Notes under the pieces: model-generated
The model's input: the letters and a program-made list of their open reading frames with translations, nothing else
Database searches by the model: none
Told to the model about the DNA's origin: nothing
Source: Oscillospiraceae bacterium
GTDB taxonomy: Bacteria > Bacillota > Clostridia > Oscillospirales > Oscillospiraceae
DNA length: 32,517 nucleotides
Reading direction: 5' to 3'
NCBI GenBank assembly: GCA_009776905.1
Contig: WRMX01000009.1
Location: 2,491 to 35,007, forward strand
Position numbers and translations under genes: made by a program
In this document: in pieces, positions 29,094 to 32,517 of the stretch
Layout of the letters: every line of letters begins with the position of its first letter
Position numbering within the stretch: position 1 is the first letter of the stretch

Positions 29094-30086
29094 ATGAAAA
29101 TGTTGGAAATACGCGACCTCCATACTTATTTCGATACAAAGCGCGGCCTTATCCGCGCCGTTGACGGCGTCAGCCTCAGCCTGGAAGAGGGGCGCACGCT
29201 CGGCGTCGTTGGCGAATCCGGGAGCGGCAAGAGCCAGACCGCCCTCTCCATACTCAAGCTATTCGAAGATAACCAACGCATCCACCAAGGTGAGATATAT
29301 TTTGACGGCGACAAAATCAGCGAGCTCGACGCGGAGGCTATGTTCAAAATCAGGGGTAACAAAATCTCCATGATTTTCCAGGAACCCATGACATCGCTCA
29401 ATCCGGTCTTCACAGTCAGCAAGCAAATCAGCGAGGTCCTCATCTTGCACCAAGGCATGTCAAAAAAGCAGGCACACGCGCGCGCCGTGGAAATGCTCGA
29501 AGCGGTCAAGATTCCGAATGCAAGCAAAATGGCAAGCCAATACCCGCACCAGCTCTCCGGCGGCATGCGGCAGCGCGTCATGATCGCAATGGCGCTTGCA
29601 TGCAATCCAAAACTGCTAATCGCCGACGAGCCCACGACCGCGCTGGACGTCACCATTCAAGCGCAGATTCTGCGCCTGATGAACGACCTGAAAAACGAGT
29701 TGAAGACGGCAATAATGTTCATCACCCACGACTTGGGCGTCATTAACCAGATGGCGGACGAGGTAGCTGTCATGTATTGCGGGCAGGTCGTCGAAATCGC
29801 ACCGGTAGACTATATATTCAAACCTATCACAAACTATTCGCATCCATATACGGAAGCGCTTCTGCTGTCGATTCCCTTGCTTTCCGGCGATCGCGGAAAC
29901 AGGCTGGAGGCGATCCCCGGCGCGGTGCCGCACCCTCTCGACCTGCCGCAAGGCTGCCGATTCGCGCCGCGATGTAAATATTCCACCGAGCAATGCAAAA
30001 AAGTGATGCCGGAGCTGAACATGGTCACAGAGGAGCAAGGCGTCCGCTGCTTCTATCCCAAGAAAGGGGTGCGCCACGATGGTTGA
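29094..30086 (+). CDS. Oligopeptide ABC transporter ATP-binding protein (DppD/OppD type)
   Basis: Walker A 'GESGSGKSQ', signature 'LSGGMRQR', Walker B 'LLIADEPTTALD', C-terminal oligo_HPY 'HPYTEALLLSIP ... GCRFAPRCKYS'. ATG 29094 with GAGGTGAGGG upstream preferred. Confidence 0.95.
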   Translation: MKMLEIRDLHTYFDTKRGLIRAVDGVSLSLEEGRTLGVVGESGSGKSQTALSILKLFEDNQRIHQGEIYFDGDKISELDAEAMFKIRGNKISMIFQEPMTSLNPVFTVSKQISEVLILHQGMSKKQAHARAVEMLEAVKIPNASKMASQYPHQLSGGMRQRVMIAMALACNPKLLIADEPTTALDVTIQAQILRLMNDLKNELKTAIMFITHDLGVINQMADEVAVMYCGQVVEIAPVDYIFKPITNYSHPYTEALLLSIPLLSGDRGNRLEAIPGAVPHPLDLPQGCRFAPRCKYSTEQCKKVMPELNMVTEEQGVRCFYPKKGVRHDG

Positions 30087-31506
30087 CACAAACAAAGCGC
30101 TGCTCAGCGTCAATAATGTCAAGATGCATTTCCCGCTTAAAAAAGACCGCTTCTTCCAAAAAGAGATATCATATGTGAAAGCCGTGGACGGCGTGACTCT
30201 CGATATATATGAGGGCGAAACGTTCGGGCTCGTCGGCGAAAGCGGCTGCGGAAAATCCACGCTCGGCCGTATATTGCTCCAGCTCTATACTCAAACATCG
30301 GGTACGGTGCGCTACAACGGCTCCACTCTCAACGATTTTGCTCCCGCATACTCGTTTAAAGATGCCTCCGGCATCGCTGCGGTCAATGGAACTCCTGATG
30401 AGATATTGATGAACTTTCCTCATCAGGCACAGCTCGCAGGCGCTCTGCTGCTTTCAGACGATACTGCGGGGCTCTCGCACCTCCTGCACCAATACCTCGT
30501 TGCTGTCCGGTCTGTCAACGACATTCAGACAAGCCTCCGTTTGTGCGAAATCAAGCACGACGCGCTCGTCAGCAGCAAAAATCTATCTGCTACGGAGCAA
30601 AGGCGACTTAAAAAACTGAAAGCAGCCATGATTGAGCAAAATGATGAGTTGCAAAAAGCACAGCAATCACGTGATAAATATATTATGGAGCTGGAAAAAA
30701 TGCGGGCCGCCTGCTCGGATAAACCGGGGTATGAACTGCTGGAAGCTGCGCGCGATGCTTCAATCGACCTCAGCAGGCTCACAAAGGAGGAAATGCGCCG
30801 CCAGCGTCGCTATCTCCAGGTCATTTTCCAAGACCCTTATTCCTCGCTCAATGCCCGTTTCTCCGTCGGCCAGATAATCAGCGAATCATTGGTCGCGCAC
30901 AAAATATTCGGCCGAGGGTCGCGCCAGCTTGAGGAATATACGTTGAACATCATGGAGAAATGCGGTTTGCAGCATTATTTTCTGCATCGCTATCCCCACC
31001 AATTCTCCGGCGGCCAGCGGCAGCGCATCGGCATCGCCCGTGCATTGGCGCCACAGCCGAAATTTGTCGTCTGCGATGAAGCGGTCAGCGCGCTGGATGT
31101 GTCGATACAGTCTCAAATCATCAACTTGCTGCTGGATTTAAAAGAGAGCTCAAATCTGACTTATCTGTTTATCTCCCATGATCTCAGCACCGTCAAGTTT
31201 ATCAGCGACCGCGTCGCCGTCATGTATTTGGGCAATATTGTAGAGCTTGGCGATTCCGACAAGATTTTTTCGGAGCCGCTGCATCCATATACAAATGTCC
31301 TCCTGGAGGCGATCCCAACGACGGAGGAAGCGTCGCAGAAGGAGTTGCAAGTCATTGAAGGGGATGTGCCGAGCCCGATCAATCCGCCGCCCGGTTGCAA
31401 GTTCCATACGCGGTGCAGGTATGTCACGGACGTTTGCAAAAGTGAGCCGCCGGAGTTTCGCGAGCTGCGCCCGCGCCACTGGGTCGCCTGCCACTTCCCC
31501 CGTTAG
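30079..31506 (+). CDS. Oligopeptide ABC transporter ATP-binding protein (DppF/OppF type) with a ~150-aa insertion
   Basis: Walker A 'GESGCGKST' and signature 'FSGGQRQR', Walker B 'FVVCDEAVSALD', but a non-canonical segment of about aa 82-232 precedes 'RRYLQVIFQDPYSSLN'. Overlaps the DppD stop by 8 nt. Confidence 0.93.
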   Translation: MVDTNKALLSVNNVKMHFPLKKDRFFQKEISYVKAVDGVTLDIYEGETFGLVGESGCGKSTLGRILLQLYTQTSGTVRYNGSTLNDFAPAYSFKDASGIAAVNGTPDEILMNFPHQAQLAGALLLSDDTAGLSHLLHQYLVAVRSVNDIQTSLRLCEIKHDALVSSKNLSATEQRRLKKLKAAMIEQNDELQKAQQSRDKYIMELEKMRAACSDKPGYELLEAARDASIDLSRLTKEEMRRQRRYLQVIFQDPYSSLNARFSVGQIISESLVAHKIFGRGSRQLEEYTLNIMEKCGLQHYFLHRYPHQFSGGQRQRIGIARALAPQPKFVVCDEAVSALDVSIQSQIINLLLDLKESSNLTYLFISHDLSTVKFISDRVAVMYLGNIVELGDSDKIFSEPLHPYTNVLLEAIPTTEEASQKELQVIEGDVPSPINPPPGCKFHTRCRYVTDVCKSEPPEFRELRPRHWVACHFPR

Positions 31507-31545
31507 GCCTTGTCATTCTGAGCGCAGCGAAGAATCTTTCCCCTC
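31507..31545. repeat. Half-copy of the CATTCTGAGCGCAGCGAAGAATCTT dispersed repeat
   Basis: TTGTCATTCTGAGCGCAGCGAAGAATCTTT is near-identical to TGTCATTCCGAGCGAAGCGAAGAATCTTT at 9479. Confidence 0.75.
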
Positions 31546-31618
31546 GTAGCGGCGGCATTCTGCCGCCACATTGGCAGCGACCGCACCCCGCCCTTGCAAT
31601 ATCAAACTAGGTGATGCC

Positions 31619-31819
31619 ATGTTTCTCAATAATAAAGCAAAAAACCTCTTGCCCAAATCCAAAACAAAAGACGAACTCGATGAACGCTACGACAAAGTCG
31701 AGCTTGAAAAAGGCGACTTTCCCGCAATGATCATCGCGGCATTCATAACATTCTTCCCTGTTCTGATCATTGCGATGGCCGTCCTGTTTGGCATAATATG
31801 GCTTCTATTCCTGCGCTAA
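31619..31819 (+). CDS. Small single-pass membrane protein of unknown function (~66 aa)
   Basis: ATG 31619 with AGGTG upstream: MFLNNKAKNLLPKSKTKDELDERYDKVELEKGDFPAMIIAAFITFFPVLIIAMAVLFGIIWLLFLR. Confidence 0.6.
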   Translation: MFLNNKAKNLLPKSKTKDELDERYDKVELEKGDFPAMIIAAFITFFPVLIIAMAVLFGIIWLLFLR

Positions 31820-31840
31820 TCCTCCCCGCGCCACCCCCAC

Positions 31841-31878
31841 AACAGAGAAGGCAGCCACCCGGCCGCCTTCTCTGTTAT
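31841..31878. terminator. Bidirectional terminator hairpin between convergent genes
   Basis: AACAGAGAAGGCaGCC-accc-GGCcGCCTTCTCTGTT. Confidence 0.85.
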
Positions 31879-31907
31879 TCACACCTTAATACCCAACTAA
31901 AACCCAA

Positions 31908-32517
31908 TCACTTAGGCTCGTACATCTCCTTCTGCTTCACCAGCATCTCATAACGCTCCATGGCCTCCTTCTCCGCAGCGGCAAACAACGTCTCCGCACG
32001 ATCCGGGAAAGCTAACTTCAACGAACTGTACCGCACCTCACCCATAATGAAATCGTTATAACTCGTCGTCGGCGCCTTGCTATCAAGCGTCAACGGATTT
32101 TTGCCGGCTTCCTGCAGGCGCGGATCAAAGCGGAACGTATTCCAATAACCCGCCTCCACAGCGTTCTTCATCTGCTCGATCGACTTACCCATGCCAATGC
32201 GCACGCCATGGTTTATGCAGGGCGAATACGCAATGACTATCGAGGGGCCGTCATAGCTCTCGGCTTCGAGCAGCGCGTTCAACGTCTGCTGGTAATTCGA
32301 CCCCATTGCTATTTGCGCGACATAGACATAACCATATGCCATGGCAATCTGCGCCAGGCTCTTTTTCTTTACGGACTTGCCGGCAGCGGCAAATTGCGCG
32401 ACCGCCCCGGTCGGCGTGGACTTCGATGCTTGGCCGCCCGTGTTGGAATACACCTCCGTGTCAAACACAAGCACATTGACATTCTCGCCCGATGCTAGGA
32501 CATGGTCGAGCCCGCCA
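31908..32517 (-). CDS. nifJ: Pyruvate:ferredoxin (flavodoxin) oxidoreductase, C-terminal part (partial, N-terminus off the right edge)
   Basis: 'GGLDHVLASGENVNVLVFDTEVYSNTGGQASKSTPTGAVAQFAAAGK' TPP-binding region; reading frame stays open to 32517 beyond the listed 32474. Confidence 0.93.
   Translation of the reverse strand, partial: GGLDHVLASGENVNVLVFDTEVYSNTGGQASKSTPTGAVAQFAAAGKSVKKKSLAQIAMAYGYVYVAQIAMGSNYQQTLNALLEAESYDGPSIVIAYSPCINHGVRIGMGKSIEQMKNAVEAGYWNTFRFDPRLQEAGKNPLTLDSKAPTTSYNDFIMGEVRYSSLKLAFPDRAETLFAAAEKEAMERYEMLVKQKEMYEPK

Overview
The window is about 32.5 kb of bacterial chromosome, probably from a Gram-positive Clostridia/Firmicutes-like organism. That placement is inferred from the LPQTG anchor, SigA-type promoters, AGGAGG ribosome-binding sites and gene content. 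Recognisable housekeeping genes are rlmH, murA, a phosphohexomutase, prfB and the 3' part of a pyruvate:ferredoxin oxidoreductase gene. Surface and envelope genes include a secreted TSP3/VWA protein that runs off the left edge and is missing from the ORF track, a 1.58k-aa LPQTG adhesin with Spy0128/FctA-like repeats, a beta-helix protein, and an OatA-like acyltransferase coupled to a MORN-repeat protein. There are also a 7TM-GGDEF protein, a ZIP transporter, a NYN-LOTUS protein, and a five-gene oligopeptide ABC transporter operon. The most striking observation is in that operon: the DppC/OppC-type permease carries a complete seven-repeat RCC1-like beta-propeller between TM1 and the conserved 'GSDQFGRDIFTR' motif, and the OppF-type ATPase of the same operon has an extra segment of about 150 aa between Walker A and the Q-loop. 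Other leads are (i) a ~65-aa module shared by two otherwise unrelated secreted proteins, (ii) a composite intergenic repeat seen in two long copies whose 60-bp terminal stem-loops differ by compensatory changes, plus related short hairpins, (iii) a 133-bp nested inverted-repeat element, and (iv) an 11-bp x 6 tandem array. Everything here was read by eye; no database search or folding was run.
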